DNA of 64,000 nt from Asticcacaulis sp. MM231 (GCF_964186625.1 NZ_OZ075108.1:2418001-2482000); one strand, 5' to 3'. Shown: positions 36,525 through 46,618, counted from the stretch's first letter. Notes: generated by a model not told the origin, from the sequence alone. A program made the numbers and translations.

Positions 36525-37403
36525 TCATTTGAGGCCTGGCTTTTTCCAATGGCCTTTCGCGCACCCGAAACGGCTGCAGTCTGCGGCCTTGCCGATCTCT
36601 AGATCAGGCATGTCCCCGTCACGCAGCCGCCAATCGAAGAAGGCAATGATGTGGTCCAGGACCTGCTGGGTGGGCTGTCCGACCTCATCGACAAGGTGAT
36701 TTGTGATGACACTGTGGGGGGACGGATATTTCGTGTAGCTTGGGTTCGCCGAGTGTTTGTCCAGGCACCGACTTTCAAAGGCGCCAATAACGCCCGGAAC
36801 GGCCAATGCGGCCGTGACGTTGCCGACGCGCTCGCAGGGCGAAACCGGATCGTCCTGAAAACGAAAGAGGCGGATCGCCAGGTCACCGCCCCTTAGACGA
36901 TCGGGCAGGTCTTCGATTCCATCGACGCCACTATCGTGTTTATTCAAAAGGGGGAGAGACGGTTCGCAGGCGACCGCCGCTCTTACAACTGGCTCGGTCG
37001 CGGCGCCGAGCGCGAACCCGCCGCCAAAGCATAGGCCTATAATCCCGACCTTATCTGCGGATCCCGGGGCGACGGTACGGACGAGGTTACGAAGCCAGTC
37101 GGTGAGGTGCGCTTCGCCGTGGCCAAAGAGAGCTTTGAATTCGGAAGAGACGCAGAGATCGGCGAGGGTTTTGGCACTTTCGTACCAAAGGCTTTTTCCA
37201 AACGGCTCACCCAGAAGGGACGGCAGATATACGCGAAATCCGGCTGAGACAAATGCGTCCGCCACCTTCACCACAGCCGCGGAAATATGAGGCAACTCGT
37301 GGATAAAGATGATGGCTGCCCCTTCGCCTTTCGTATAGACCCTGTGCCCTCGTCCGTCAAAGCTATGAGGAAAGGATTTGAACCCTGGAATTGCCGCCGC
37401 CAT
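36525..37403 (-). CDS. Dienelactone hydrolase-family protein
   Basis: A 292-residue alpha/beta hydrolase with a cysteine nucleophile, C125 in IIGLCFGGGFALG, and the conserved glutamate E36 in FIHELPHI, both typical of the dienelactone hydrolase family. There is no signal peptide. A histidine for the triad is likely in PSPHSVITNHL. Real substrates outside chloroaromatic degradation are mostly unknown. It begins 18 bases after the alpha/beta hydrolase gene and is the last gene of a three-gene operon headed by a subtilase, in accessory DNA. Confidence 0.82.
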   Translation of the reverse strand: MAAAIPGFKSFPHSFDGRGHRVYTKGEGAAIIFIHELPHISAAVVKVADAFVSAGFRVYLPSLLGEPFGKSLWYESAKTLADLCVSSEFKALFGHGEAHLTDWLRNLVRTVAPGSADKVGIIGLCFGGGFALGAATEPVVRAAVACEPSLPLLNKHDSGVDGIEDLPDRLRGGDLAIRLFRFQDDPVSPCERVGNVTAALAVPGVIGAFESRCLDKHSANPSYTKYPSPHSVITNHLVDEVGQPTQQVLDHIIAFFDWRLRDGDMPDLEIGKAADCSRFGCAKGHWKKPGLK

Positions 37404-37421
37404 CTCGCTCCCCGTTCCTGA

Positions 37422-38732
37422 CTATGCCACTGCCGCTTTAAACAGTTGAGCCAATTCCTTGCGGCGGATATCCGTGTGTGATTCAATGAAATCGCATTTC
37501 ACATTGGTTACATGGTGAGGCGCGAAGGTGAGCGGGCTAGAGCCGCCGTAGACGATATTCGTGGCGTCTGTCCCCAAACCGAGCGCACCATTGGCGCCAA
37601 GCCCGCCGTAGATATCCTCGCCCCCACCAAAATGGTTGGAGACTTCCACCAGGCCGGCGGCAATGGTCTGAGAGACCCGCGAGGCCGAAGGATATGCCAG
37701 TCCAACCGCGTGATCATGCCACGTATACGTAATCACGATTGGACCGTCGACTTTCCGGGCCGTGATGACGTCTCGGAAATCGCCGTTGAATTTGGGGAAG
37801 GGTGGATAGTGCAGGTTTTCACCGAAAGCGTTGTGCGAAAACGCGGCCTGTACCAGGCTCAAGCTTTTCGGCGGCGTCTTCAACGCGGTGGTCGCCGCCG
37901 TCATCAAACGGGCGCCGAAGCTATGACCAATCAGGTGAACGCGAATCTTTTCAATCCCGGGCGCCTCATTTAGCACCTTGGCCAGCCCCAGCCCTACCTT
38001 TGCTGACCGCTTCTTCAGTTCAAAATAGGCGAACTGGTTCAACAGCTTGGCTACACCAGCGGACGCGCCCGAGAACAACCCGAGGGCCTCCCCGCCTTCC
38101 GTCTCGACAATGGCGGCGGCATTGCCTTCCAGGACTGCCGCCACCCCGAGTGTCGGAGCGGGTTGCATGGCCAGGTCGTCGACAATATCGCTGCCTTTTC
38201 GCGAGAACAGTTCATTGTGATCGCTCTGCGTCTGGGCATCGACCTGCTCCATTCCGCCCACTGCCGCCCGTAGCTCGACGACCAATGCGTCTGCATCGCC
38301 CCCGCCATTCGCGGCCAGCGCCACGCGGTCAGGGAAATCGGGCTCGTCAATACCCAGAAAATCGCCAACCTCCTTACCGAGGGATACCAAAACGTCTTCG
38401 TTGAGATTACCGCCGGCCGACGCGGCGGCGCCCCCCAGCACATTGAACGTCTCCTGCCCCAGATCATCCCGGAACTTGTCGGACGGCCAAAATACACCGG
38501 CGACGCCAAATACCCGGCCATTGGCATTCCAATCGGCCTTGGCCACATCTCTGAGATGGCCAACAATCGCCGCGTACATTTCCTTTGACGATTCCGGGTC
38601 CTGATGCCAGCCGTGAGAGATCACGATCAGATCCGTCACGCCCGGCGGCGCCACTGGATCGCCTGTATTTTTACGCGTGCCGTCCTTGAAGAACTCGAGG
38701 CGGGTGAAGTCAAAGTCTGCAAGCTTTTCCAT
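37422..38732 (-). CDS. Lipase-like alpha/beta hydrolase
   Basis: A 436-residue cytosolic protein with an alpha/beta hydrolase core. VTDLIVISHGWHQDP at 32-46 is the oxyanion region (HGW) and HLIGHSFGARL holds the nucleophile S271. A long insertion (about 90-245), rich in alanine and acidic residues, separates the two blocks. The architecture resembles DUF676-type or effector-like lipases. Aspartate and histidine partners may lie near DGPIVITYTWHDHAVG and ESHTDIRR. It follows the S8 peptidase gene by 11 bases and precedes the dienelactone hydrolase gene by 18 bases. Confidence 0.75.
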   Translation of the reverse strand: MEKLADFDFTRLEFFKDGTRKNTGDPVAPPGVTDLIVISHGWHQDPESSKEMYAAIVGHLRDVAKADWNANGRVFGVAGVFWPSDKFRDDLGQETFNVLGGAAASAGGNLNEDVLVSLGKEVGDFLGIDEPDFPDRVALAANGGGDADALVVELRAAVGGMEQVDAQTQSDHNELFSRKGSDIVDDLAMQPAPTLGVAAVLEGNAAAIVETEGGEALGLFSGASAGVAKLLNQFAYFELKKRSAKVGLGLAKVLNEAPGIEKIRVHLIGHSFGARLMTAATTALKTPPKSLSLVQAAFSHNAFGENLHYPPFPKFNGDFRDVITARKVDGPIVITYTWHDHAVGLAYPSASRVSQTIAAGLVEVSNHFGGGEDIYGGLGANGALGLGTDATNIVYGGSSPLTFAPHHVTNVKCDFIESHTDIRRKELAQLFKAAVA

Positions 38733-38743
38733 CTGCTATTCCC

Positions 38744-40333
38744 CTAGATTGATTGAACGGCGCGGAGCACATCGACCAAGCCCGCCCCTTGAAAGTCACG
38801 TCTGCGTTTCAAATCCGTCGCGGTGGACAACAGGATTTCTTTGACCCGCCGCGGATTGGGTTCACGCAGGAACTGCCGGTGGATCGACAAAAACGCTGCC
38901 GCGGCGCCCGACACGTGTGGCGCCGCCATACTGGTTCCGCTGTCCTCCCGGTAATAAGGAATGCCTTCTTCGTAAATGAATTTGTCCTGACCAAATCGAC
39001 GGTCCAGCTCGGCGGCTTCGACCTTCGAGCGCGAAGCACAGGAGACGATCCGTTCTCCCGGCGCGACAATATCTGGTTTCTCGCGCCCGTCGGCAGTGGG
39101 CCCCCTTGAGGAAAAGTGAGATATCCCGTAGGTTTCCGGCGCTTCGGAATGGGTCGAGCCTACAGTAATGGCCAGTTCGGCATTGCCGGGGTCGGCGATG
39201 GATTGAGACAGGCCTATCCGCTTGCTTGAAGTCGCGCCTTCCGGCGTCAGAATAACCGAGCCGTCATTGCCAGCAGCAACCACCACAATCGTCTTGAAGT
39301 CGATCAATCGATTGACCGCCACACAGATAGGGCTTTGGCCCGCAGCGAACCATTTGGCATCGAAGCCGTAGCCGATGCTGATGTTCACGCCGTGTATGCG
39401 AACCTTGCGTCCATCTTCATTTGTCTCAGCCACATAGTCGAGTGCTGCCAGGAGGGCGCTCTCCTCGCCTGTGCCGCCATCGTTCAGAACTTTCAGACTG
39501 ACAAGCTTGCACTCGGGTGCCACACCAACATAGGGCCGAAAGATGTCTTCGGCCTTCATTCGAACAGTGTTGCTTTCGTCCCGCCCCAAGACCAGACGTA
39601 CCGCGAGCCGTTCGCGGTCGGCCTTCTTCTTCACCTTCCCTTTAGGCGTAGCGCCCGCGATGATCCCTGCGACATGGGTGCCGTGGCCAAAGACATCGAC
39701 CAATGGGGCGCCGCTGCCCGTGAAATCTTTGTGCTCGACCGACCGCAGCAGATTTTCCCGTTCTTTTGTCAAGGCGTGCCTCGGGTCCAGATCGAGTGTG
39801 CCATGTGTGGCGAAATGCGCGTGCTGCCCGTCAATACCACTGTCGATCACGGCCCAGATAACGCCGTCGCCAATGCCCGCGTCTTCGGAGCCGAAGACGC
39901 GCCCGCACGCGTCTGCCTTGATCACCTTCACCGACTTGTCCATGAACGGTTCGAGCTTTCGATCCGGCCAGATCTTGTAGATAACGACTCCGTGCATCTC
40001 GGCATTTATGGAGGTTAGCATCGTCACCTGTGGCAGGGTTAGCCAAGCAAAGACGTGATGTCGCGTTTGATAGGGCTTCAGCCTGCCACCAATTTTCTGA
40101 ATCCATTCCACAATCAGATCGCGCGCGGCCGTCAGGCCATCGGCGTAGTCCAGATTAGGGTCGATAATCACCGATTGGACGGGGTCGACCGCGGTTTTGA
40201 GCAGGTTTTCGCGAGCCGCGGCCTCTTTGAACCCTTGGAGCAGTTCCGGCGAGATAACATAGCGCGCATAATGTTGCGACAGCTCGGAATCACCGCCTTC
40301 GACCACATCCGAACTATCTGACGAATTCGCCAC
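38744..40333 (-). CDS. Cytosolic S8 (subtilisin-like) serine peptidase
   Basis: A 529-residue subtilase with the full triad: D164 in AVIDSGID, H217 in FGHGTHVAG and S468 in DSGTSMAAPHVSG; the oxyanion asparagine lies in VVVAAGNDGS. Residues 1-150 form an N-terminal domain without a signal peptide, so the enzyme probably acts inside the cell. A lysine-rich insertion (GKVKKKADRERLAVRL) follows the histidine block. The GTG at 40333 has AAGGGGACC just upstream. It heads an operon with two hydrolases, and the KAP NTPase gene lies 327 bases upstream on the same strand. Confidence 0.9.
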   Translation of the reverse strand: MANSSDSSDVVEGGDSELSQHYARYVISPELLQGFKEAAARENLLKTAVDPVQSVIIDPNLDYADGLTAARDLIVEWIQKIGGRLKPYQTRHHVFAWLTLPQVTMLTSINAEMHGVVIYKIWPDRKLEPFMDKSVKVIKADACGRVFGSEDAGIGDGVIWAVIDSGIDGQHAHFATHGTLDLDPRHALTKERENLLRSVEHKDFTGSGAPLVDVFGHGTHVAGIIAGATPKGKVKKKADRERLAVRLVLGRDESNTVRMKAEDIFRPYVGVAPECKLVSLKVLNDGGTGEESALLAALDYVAETNEDGRKVRIHGVNISIGYGFDAKWFAAGQSPICVAVNRLIDFKTIVVVAAGNDGSVILTPEGATSSKRIGLSQSIADPGNAELAITVGSTHSEAPETYGISHFSSRGPTADGREKPDIVAPGERIVSCASRSKVEAAELDRRFGQDKFIYEEGIPYYREDSGTSMAAPHVSGAAAAFLSIHRQFLREPNPRRVKEILLSTATDLKRRRDFQGAGLVDVLRAVQSI

Positions 40334-40491
40334 CCCGGTCCCCTTACTTACGTAAAAACGCGACGCAACCACACAAACCAACGTTATGCGAATTTGCGCA
40401 GATAGCAACTCAAAAGGGAGACGTTTCAAGGCTTGGTAGCCGCTCAACTGAACATTGTGTGGAAGCTTTGAATTTTGTTATCCGCGACCGA

Positions 40492-40527
40492 CCGCTAATT
40501 GAAGCAAATGTCACTTCAGATTAGCGG
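40492..40527. other. Hairpin between the KAP NTPase and S8 peptidase genes
   Basis: CCGCTAATTGAAG and CTTCAGATTAGCGG can form a long, nearly perfect stem (one bulge). No T run follows, so it is not a standard terminator. It may be an operator or RNA element in the S8 operon leader. The rest of the 327-base gap shows nothing else. Confidence 0.45.
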
Positions 40528-40660
40528 CGACGAATAGCCGACAAGCCCTCAATGTCCTCCGTTAGCCAAGACGGTTGCACTGCGCTTTCAGTCTGAGGAC
40601 TGTGCTTTTGATAAGATGTGGTATGCCGAGTAGAGACATTTCACGTTTTGTCGCCAACAG

Positions 40661-43600
40661 CTACGGCGCCTTGCCAACCCTTACGCCGGCCAGAAGTGCC
40701 TTAAAGATATCAATTTGCTTCTGATCGGGTGGCCACGATGTGGAGAACCTGTGCGTTGCCTTGCGAACGCACGACGCGACCGTCTCGTTTTCAGGGTTAC
40801 GCAGGTGTTTCTCCCAGTCTAGACCAAAGACTTCATAATATGACCCAAGTGCTACGATAACATTGTCAGCAATAGCACTTGGCGCCTCGGCCTCTGATTT
40901 CCCGGTTGGGCGTCCAAAGTTTCGTAGGTCTAGCCAGAATCGGCTGATCGGATCTGTCGGCATCTTTGAAATCGCCTTCATCATCGATACATAGCGAATG
41001 CGATTGGCGAAACGCTTGATATATCTAGGGGTCTGATCATGCGCAATGATTGCCGGCAGCCAGATTGAGAAGGCATCTGAAAAGTCGGCACTATCCACTT
41101 CTATGGCGACATGTCGTCTGGCGCGATACAAGATGTAGAATATCGCAACCGCGCTAAAAGACAGCACTATTGAAAGGTAGATTATCCAAATAGGCCCAGT
41201 TTTTTGACCCGACCGATGGATGAGCACAACCGAGTCAGTTTGCGTCTGCTCCGGATAGCTTGTAGTAGATTTCACGTCGGAATTTACCTCCTGGGCGATT
41301 TGCGGTTTTTTTGTCGCCACAACCTCGTCTAGCGGTTCTGGCGGTGAGTAGTTGAGGACGGAAATTCCGCCGACAGCTCCAAAAATGATTGCCGACACTA
41401 AAATGGCTGCTTGCCACATCCGCGCCAGCGGCAATAGGACTCGCTCCGTCGTGCTAACTGAGTCCATGGGCGCGCCGAGCAAATTCGCCAAGTTCGGTTC
41501 GGCGACCGAAGGGACCGCTATTTCAATATTGACTAACTTTTCAAGGTATTTGCGTGCGTATCTACGACGCTGGTCGCGTTTAATCTGGGCCTGCGTTTCT
41601 GGGTTATCATCATTTGCGTTCTGTTCCCCGTATTCGCCAGAAATCTTCTCGAACGCCAATCCCAAGGCTGTTTCCACGCGTGCGGTATCCATACCGACAA
41701 GTACGAAGCAATTTCCGGACGATACTAGGAAATTTATCGTCTCCATACAGGCTGCCAGAACTTCGGGTGAATGCACGCGATCGAGATCATCAATAACAAT
41801 GACTGGGGCCGAAGGCAGCGCCTCGCAAAGGTCCTCGAATTGTTCAGCGAACCGCGCGCGAAAGCTTATTTTATCCTGCGCCGTGGTTAGCGAGAACCCG
41901 CTGCCTGCTCGCCGAACCATTGCTTCTGGGTTAACGCCCAGTGACTTCGTGCCGTTGTAGATAGCCGCTACGATGGTGACGAGCGAGGCTACAATACCGA
42001 CAGAGCGGCCGGTGTCCGCCAGACTAAACGGGATATTACATTTTGCGGTAAGATTGAGACTGCAAGCAAAAGATGCCAGTAGGCTGGCAAGTCCCCGTCC
42101 GTCCATGACGAAGGCGACCACCGCCATTGAGGCGAGCCCAACGACGAGGGCCAGCACAAGAAGGCCTAATGGCCAATTTCGGCGCAGACGACGCCAGAGC
42201 AATCGGCTTCGAAAGCCTAGTCCGTCCGGCAGTAATCGAGGCAGGCTGCGGCGTATCGCGACGGTGAGGCCGGCCAGAAAGCTATCTTCGCTCTGGTGAT
42301 GCCAGGCATTGAACCAGATACATGAGTGACCAAACGCCTGCATGTCGTCACAGATCAAGCGCATGAATGTGCTCTTGCCAGACCCCCACGGACCGCAAAT
42401 GGACAGAGTGATTGGCGGGCGGGTTTTGGCGTTGCGGAGGAAACGGGAAATACCTGCTGCTCTCGGCCTGAAGTCAAGACGATCGTCTTCGGGTCGGCTA
42501 ATTGGTGCATCGCTTAACGCAAGTTGTTCGATGCCTTCGCGCGGCGATTGCCCATATGGCAAGAAGGCCACAAACAGCATGGCCGCCGAAACAAGCGCGG
42601 AGACGACATACCAAGGCGCTGGAAACCGACGATATGGCGGGCTTGTCCAGGTTTTCCCACCATCGTTGCTGCGAAGGACGGTCGAATGATCGCCCACAGC
42701 CACAACATGATCTTTGTCCAATACAATCAGATCATTTATTGCCGATGTGGTTGGCGTGGCGAGCTGCCGCCAATTATGTCTTTCATTATCCCAGAAAAGG
42801 ATAATTCCGTTGTCTCCAATTACCCAGGTGCGCCTCCCTGCAGGGTCGCCTCGAAATTTGAACGTGGGCGTGTCAGGGATGACCGTATCCGCGAAATAGT
42901 CAGCAGTGGTCGGATTCCAAAACGTCCCGCCGTCCATCGTGTAAAAAATATCGCCCGCGGATGTCGACAGCCACCCTAAGTCTTTGCCAGGTAAAAAATA
43001 TATATCCTCGACGGACAGAGATTTTCCGAGTTCATGACGGTCTAACGTCTTCGCTAATTTTTTGCCATATTGTGCGAAGTAATTTTGTCTGGCTTCGGTT
43101 AAATCGTCGCGTGGGAGTGTCAGATCGCCTTTTTTGTACTCAGTCCAAGTCACCCCGAAATCGCGGGACACATGCCTGTGGTCACGACATCCGCTCCAGA
43201 TTGTTGAAGCGCTCGCCGTTATTCCGTCTCCGAAAGTGTTATCGTTCGCACAGCTTTCTGGTGCTTTTATCGGTTGCCAAGTCCTGCCGTAGTCGCGCGT
43301 CAACGCTAAATTGGTATGTCCGTCGTCCGGGAAACGCAACCGGGTACGGAGCGCAAAGCGCCGATTAACGTCGACGAGAGCGTAAGTGAAGGGGTTTGCA
43401 AAGGTGGTCGAGTTGGCCTGGACCAAACCTGTGCCGTCATCATGACCTGTCACACTGCGTACGCGCGAGTAGATATGGAGGGACTTGGTGTTCTCATCTG
43501 CGCCAACCTCCGTAAACTGTGGCAGGCTTGCACGATCCGTGTGCGACCATGTCCTTCCCTTGTCTGCCGTTAGCAAGGTACTTCCGTCATCGAGGACGGC

Positions 43601-44701
43601 GAAGCCTGCTTTACTTTCTTCAGTTACGAAAACGCCCGACACTCCCGAGGAAGTCGTGCCCGGACCGACGCGCCAAGTTCGGCCATCGGAACGGCTGAGA
43701 ATTGCACCATCCAGACCACCTATCCATCCGGTCCCATTTTTAGCCATCTGGACAAACAGTAAGTCGACGTCCACCGGACTGGCGACGCGCTCCCATATGC
43801 GCAATGTCCGGTCGGACGTGCGAAAGATCGCGCCTTTTTCACCCACAGCCCAAGCCTCTGTCCCGTCTTGACCTAGCCAAACCGAGGAAATGGGAGCGTG
43901 TGAATCCGGAGAGACGTCATGCCACGTCTTGCCCCCGTCGTCTGTCAGTAGAATGAGCGCCTGAGAGATAAACCCTTGGTTCGGTCCAGGTTCAGCTCCG
44001 TCTTGATATTTCCTGCCGACCGCAAGACCTATCTGATTGTTTGAAGTGAAGGCGATATCAGAAATCGATTCGTCAACCGTGATGCCCCGCAGTGGAGACC
44101 AGGTTTTTCCATTGTCGTCCGTCCGGAAAATGCTAGTTCCCACCTTCCATGCTGTCTCTTGATTGGCGGAAAGGAAACCTCTTGAATACATTGGAAGGTC
44201 AGGCGCGCCGACGCGTTTCCAGGTAGTACCACCATCATAGGTCTGATCTATCCTACCCATCCGCGTCATAGCGCGACCATGATTGGTGTCGGTAAATGAC
44301 ATTGAAATGATCATATCCGGGAGCGGCGATCCGACGCTCATGTACCGCTTGACCCAAGTCTGTCCGCTGTTGGACGTGCTCCACAATATGCCGCGTTCGG
44401 TTGCGCGCCAAAAATGTTTTCCGTCGCCAAGGTCTGCCACCGCAGAAGTTCTATCCTGCGTATTAAGTGCTAATCGTTCGGCTGCGTTTATTTCCAAAGG
44501 GTGCGCAAACCACCTCCAAAAGTCATGCTGTGCTTCCACCGGTACGACGTAGGGGGCGGGCGATTGAACGAGGGATATCCACGACGCTCCGATAAAGAGG
44601 CAGAGCGCCGCGAGAAACAGGCACAAGCGCACCGGTGTTTGAAACAGTCGAACCGCGATGCTGCCCGCCGGCCCGGACTTTCCCGATTGAGCTTTACTCA
44701 T
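40661..44701 (-). CDS. Membrane protein joining an Asp-box propeller to a KAP NTPase
   Basis: A 1346-residue protein. An N-terminal membrane anchor (about 22-44) is followed by some 650 residues with at least ten Asp-box motifs of the form S-x-D-x-G-x-T-W (near 110, 155, 195, 254, 338, 380, 470, 514, 589 and 679), as in BNR or YCF48/VPS10-type beta-propellers, probably outside the inner membrane. A second membrane segment (about 697-714) leads to a KAP-family P-loop NTPase: Walker A GPWGSGKST at 770-778, FNAWHHQ at 797-803, Walker B VIVIDDLDR at 967-975. Paired membrane segments are inserted in the NTPase (844-866, 899-917) and two more follow (about 1097-1115 and 1165-1190). KAP proteins are found in phage-exclusion and other conflict settings. 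The start at 44701 begins the anchor. Confidence 0.82.
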   Translation of the reverse strand: MSKAQSGKSGPAGSIAVRLFQTPVRLCLFLAALCLFIGASWISLVQSPAPYVVPVEAQHDFWRWFAHPLEINAAERLALNTQDRTSAVADLGDGKHFWRATERGILWSTSNSGQTWVKRYMSVGSPLPDMIISMSFTDTNHGRAMTRMGRIDQTYDGGTTWKRVGAPDLPMYSRGFLSANQETAWKVGTSIFRTDDNGKTWSPLRGITVDESISDIAFTSNNQIGLAVGRKYQDGAEPGPNQGFISQALILLTDDGGKTWHDVSPDSHAPISSVWLGQDGTEAWAVGEKGAIFRTSDRTLRIWERVASPVDVDLLFVQMAKNGTGWIGGLDGAILSRSDGRTWRVGPGTTSSGVSGVFVTEESKAGFAVLDDGSTLLTADKGRTWSHTDRASLPQFTEVGADENTKSLHIYSRVRSVTGHDDGTGLVQANSTTFANPFTYALVDVNRRFALRTRLRFPDDGHTNLALTRDYGRTWQPIKAPESCANDNTFGDGITASASTIWSGCRDHRHVSRDFGVTWTEYKKGDLTLPRDDLTEARQNYFAQYGKKLAKTLDRHELGKSLSVEDIYFLPGKDLGWLSTSAGDIFYTMDGGTFWNPTTADYFADTVIPDTPTFKFRGDPAGRRTWVIGDNGIILFWDNERHNWRQLATPTTSAINDLIVLDKDHVVAVGDHSTVLRSNDGGKTWTSPPYRRFPAPWYVVSALVSAAMLFVAFLPYGQSPREGIEQLALSDAPISRPEDDRLDFRPRAAGISRFLRNAKTRPPITLSICGPWGSGKSTFMRLICDDMQAFGHSCIWFNAWHHQSEDSFLAGLTVAIRRSLPRLLPDGLGFRSRLLWRRLRRNWPLGLLVLALVVGLASMAVVAFVMDGRGLASLLASFACSLNLTAKCNIPFSLADTGRSVGIVASLVTIVAAIYNGTKSLGVNPEAMVRRAGSGFSLTTAQDKISFRARFAEQFEDLCEALPSAPVIVIDDLDRVHSPEVLAACMETINFLVSSGNCFVLVGMDTARVETALGLAFEKISGEYGEQNANDDNPETQAQIKRDQRRRYARKYLEKLVNIEIAVPSVAEPNLANLLGAPMDSVSTTERVLLPLARMWQAAILVSAIIFGAVGGISVLNYSPPEPLDEVVATKKPQIAQEVNSDVKSTTSYPEQTQTDSVVLIHRSGQKTGPIWIIYLSIVLSFSAVAIFYILYRARRHVAIEVDSADFSDAFSIWLPAIIAHDQTPRYIKRFANRIRYVSMMKAISKMPTDPISRFWLDLRNFGRPTGKSEAEAPSAIADNVIVALGSYYEVFGLDWEKHLRNPENETVASCVRKATHRFSTSWPPDQKQIDIFKALLAGVRVGKAP

Positions 44702-45188
44702 GGCCGAATACACCCGAATACTTCGACATCCGACGTCCCCCGTAAACCAGCGAAGGGTTAACCTGAAATAGCAGAACGTCAATGCCCAGGCAGTCTAATA
44801 TCCATCATGGACGCCCCCACGGTCCGACCATGAGATCCTTGTGAACGATGCCCCGTAACAGCCAGCCTGGCCGCACGGGAAGCGTAGGCTAGACATCGAG
44901 CTGGCGGCTAACGATTTTTGTCCGGCCTGATTAGCGGTCTCCTGAACCGCCTGCCGCATCGCGCTACTTTTTCTTAATGTACTGAGGAAAAGATAAGAGA
45001 AGCCCCGGCGTCAACGCCCGTATATCCCCGACGTCGATCGCATCGCCGCGTTGCAGAACGAACAGCAAATCCTCTTTCCGTCATAACTCCGTCTGCGCAG
45101 GTTATGAATATCCGCGAGCTCGACTTCGCCGTGCAGGCCAATAACGCCCAACGAGCCCCCATCCTTGATCCAATACAGAACTGGCGGT
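44702..45188. other. 487-base stretch without a supported gene
   Basis: Short overlapping frames exist (for example 45011-45235 on the minus strand, with LYWIKDGGSLGVIGLHGEVE) but none has family likeness, a ribosome site or a sensible boundary. It may be the remnant of a gene. Confidence 0.3.
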
Positions 45189-45671
45189 CTAACGCGTCTG
45201 TTGCATGGTACAATTTTCCTGAGCAATGGGCACAATCAGGCCGTAATTGCCCTCAACTCCGCTGATCGCTTCACATAGGGCTGGACTCCTCCGGAACGCA
45301 TCAGCGAATGTAGTCTTCCACCCCAGAATGGCCTTATCCGGTGCTCTCCGTTGGGCAAAGAACGTAAGTATCGCATCCATTTTGTCGAGCCTAACAACCG
45401 CCACGCTCTCGATAAGTAATTTATCCTTGTTATTAGGCGTCACGGCCCTTCCTTCGAAGAAATATGGGCGCAGATTGGGATGTTCGATAAAGAGAGCAAG
45501 GTGGTCATTCCAGTTCGCCGCAATCATCTTATACGTATCTTGGTCTACTTTAGACACACTATCTCTATAGCTAAGATAAGCGAACCCTATCGATATCAAA
45601 GTGATGATCTGAAGAATGGTTTTGAAAATCTCAAGCCGCAACTTCCAATTTTCTCGTGATTCAGGTGACAT
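45189..45671 (-). CDS. Hypothetical protein with one membrane segment
   Basis: A 160-residue protein. A basic start (SPESRENWKLRLEIFK) leads to one hydrophobic segment, TILQIITLISIGFAYLSYR, at about 18-36; the remaining 120 residues would face the periplasm or cytosol and include HPNLRPYFFEG. That last motif recalls membrane proteins of the DUF4760 or similar type, but the match is weak. AAAGGA upstream of the ATG at 45671 supports the start. It lies between the KAP gene and the mobilisation genes. Confidence 0.6.
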   Translation of the reverse strand: MSPESRENWKLRLEIFKTILQIITLISIGFAYLSYRDSVSKVDQDTYKMIAANWNDHLALFIEHPNLRPYFFEGRAVTPNNKDKLLIESVAVVRLDKMDAILTFFAQRRAPDKAILGWKTTFADAFRRSPALCEAISGVEGNYGLIVPIAQENCTMQQTR

Positions 45672-45889
45672 AATTTTCCTTTTGCATTTCGGTGCCAAGT
45701 CATAAATTGCGAAACTAAACCACCGGCCCTCAACATACCTGTGAGAACCTATCGGTAGTCGAACGTACTTTCAAATACCATGATCCAGCTCGTTCCCTAT
45801 GCCGGTCGCGCGTTGATTCCATTAGTCATATATGAGTAAGGCACGTTATAGGCGCAATCGCCTGTGCTCGAACACAATTCCCCTTTTCT

Positions 45890-46609
45890 TCAATTGTGGA
45901 CTGGCGTTATTTTCACAGTACATTTTTGGGTTTGACCAGACTTTGAAGCAAGCTGCCGACAACGCATTAGCGTTTCCGCGTTATCTGCCCCCAGCTGTGC
46001 ATCCAAGCTGATGTTTTTCCAACTGCGCGGATCGCTCGCCTGCATCATGGCAGCCCCAGCCTCCCAACGCGACTTTCCCATGACTACCGCTGCGACGTGG
46101 CTGTCAGCCTCAAACGGCAGGAGCCGTGGGATAGACAGCAACAACAGTGCTCCCACGATTATCCCGGCGCCACCGGCGATAGTCGCATGCCGATGGTAGG
46201 TGTGGCGATCATTGATGTTCCTGGTAATGCGTTCAAGCGCTGACGCGGCATAGTCGAACCGCTGCGCCTTCTGGTCAAACGCCTGGGCCGATGTTTTCAC
46301 AAGCTCCGTACCGGCACGTTCAAACGCATTGACGCCCTGCTTCAAAGCTGGCAAGGCCTCCAGCGCCTCCAGCCGCTTGGCGACGACAACACCAATCTGC
46401 TTCAGTTGAGCCAGATCCGCTGCGAAGTCAGGCTTGGCCTGTAACGCCTCGATCTGGTCGAACAAGGCCTCGACGCCTTTACGGATTGTCTTCAGTTCAG
46501 CCGTCGTCGCCGTATTGCGCCGGTCAATGGATTTGCGCAGCGCCTCGAACGCCTTGGCTGCTTCGTCACCATCATCCTCGCCACCCGCCGGTGCCCTATC
46601 GTCCACCAT
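45890..46609 (-). CDS. Mobile-element protein with coiled coil and membrane segment (DUF6118-like)
   Basis: A 239-residue protein with an acidic start, a long helical stretch (about 20-130, EALRKSIDRRNTATTAELKTIRKGVEALFDQIEAL) likely to form a coiled coil, one membrane segment (ATIAGGAGIIVGALLLLSIP near 145-164) and a small C-terminal domain with two cysteines. It resembles proteins annotated DUF6118 that accompany traA on alphaproteobacterial mobile elements; I give that name from memory and with caution. It starts 9 bases after traA ends, so it is part of the traA transcription unit. Confidence 0.6.
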   Translation of the reverse strand: MVDDRAPAGGEDDGDEAAKAFEALRKSIDRRNTATTAELKTIRKGVEALFDQIEALQAKPDFAADLAQLKQIGVVVAKRLEALEALPALKQGVNAFERAGTELVKTSAQAFDQKAQRFDYAASALERITRNINDRHTYHRHATIAGGAGIIVGALLLLSIPRLLPFEADSHVAAVVMGKSRWEAGAAMMQASDPRSWKNISLDAQLGADNAETLMRCRQLASKSGQTQKCTVKITPVHN

Positions 46610-46618
46610 TTTTCCCTC

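Noticed and set aside
45011..45235. Minus-strand frame with LYWIKDGGSLGVIGLHGEVE
   Set aside because: It looks faintly gene-like but lacks a start with ribosome site, overlaps the preceding gene and matches no family known to me. At best a gene remnant.
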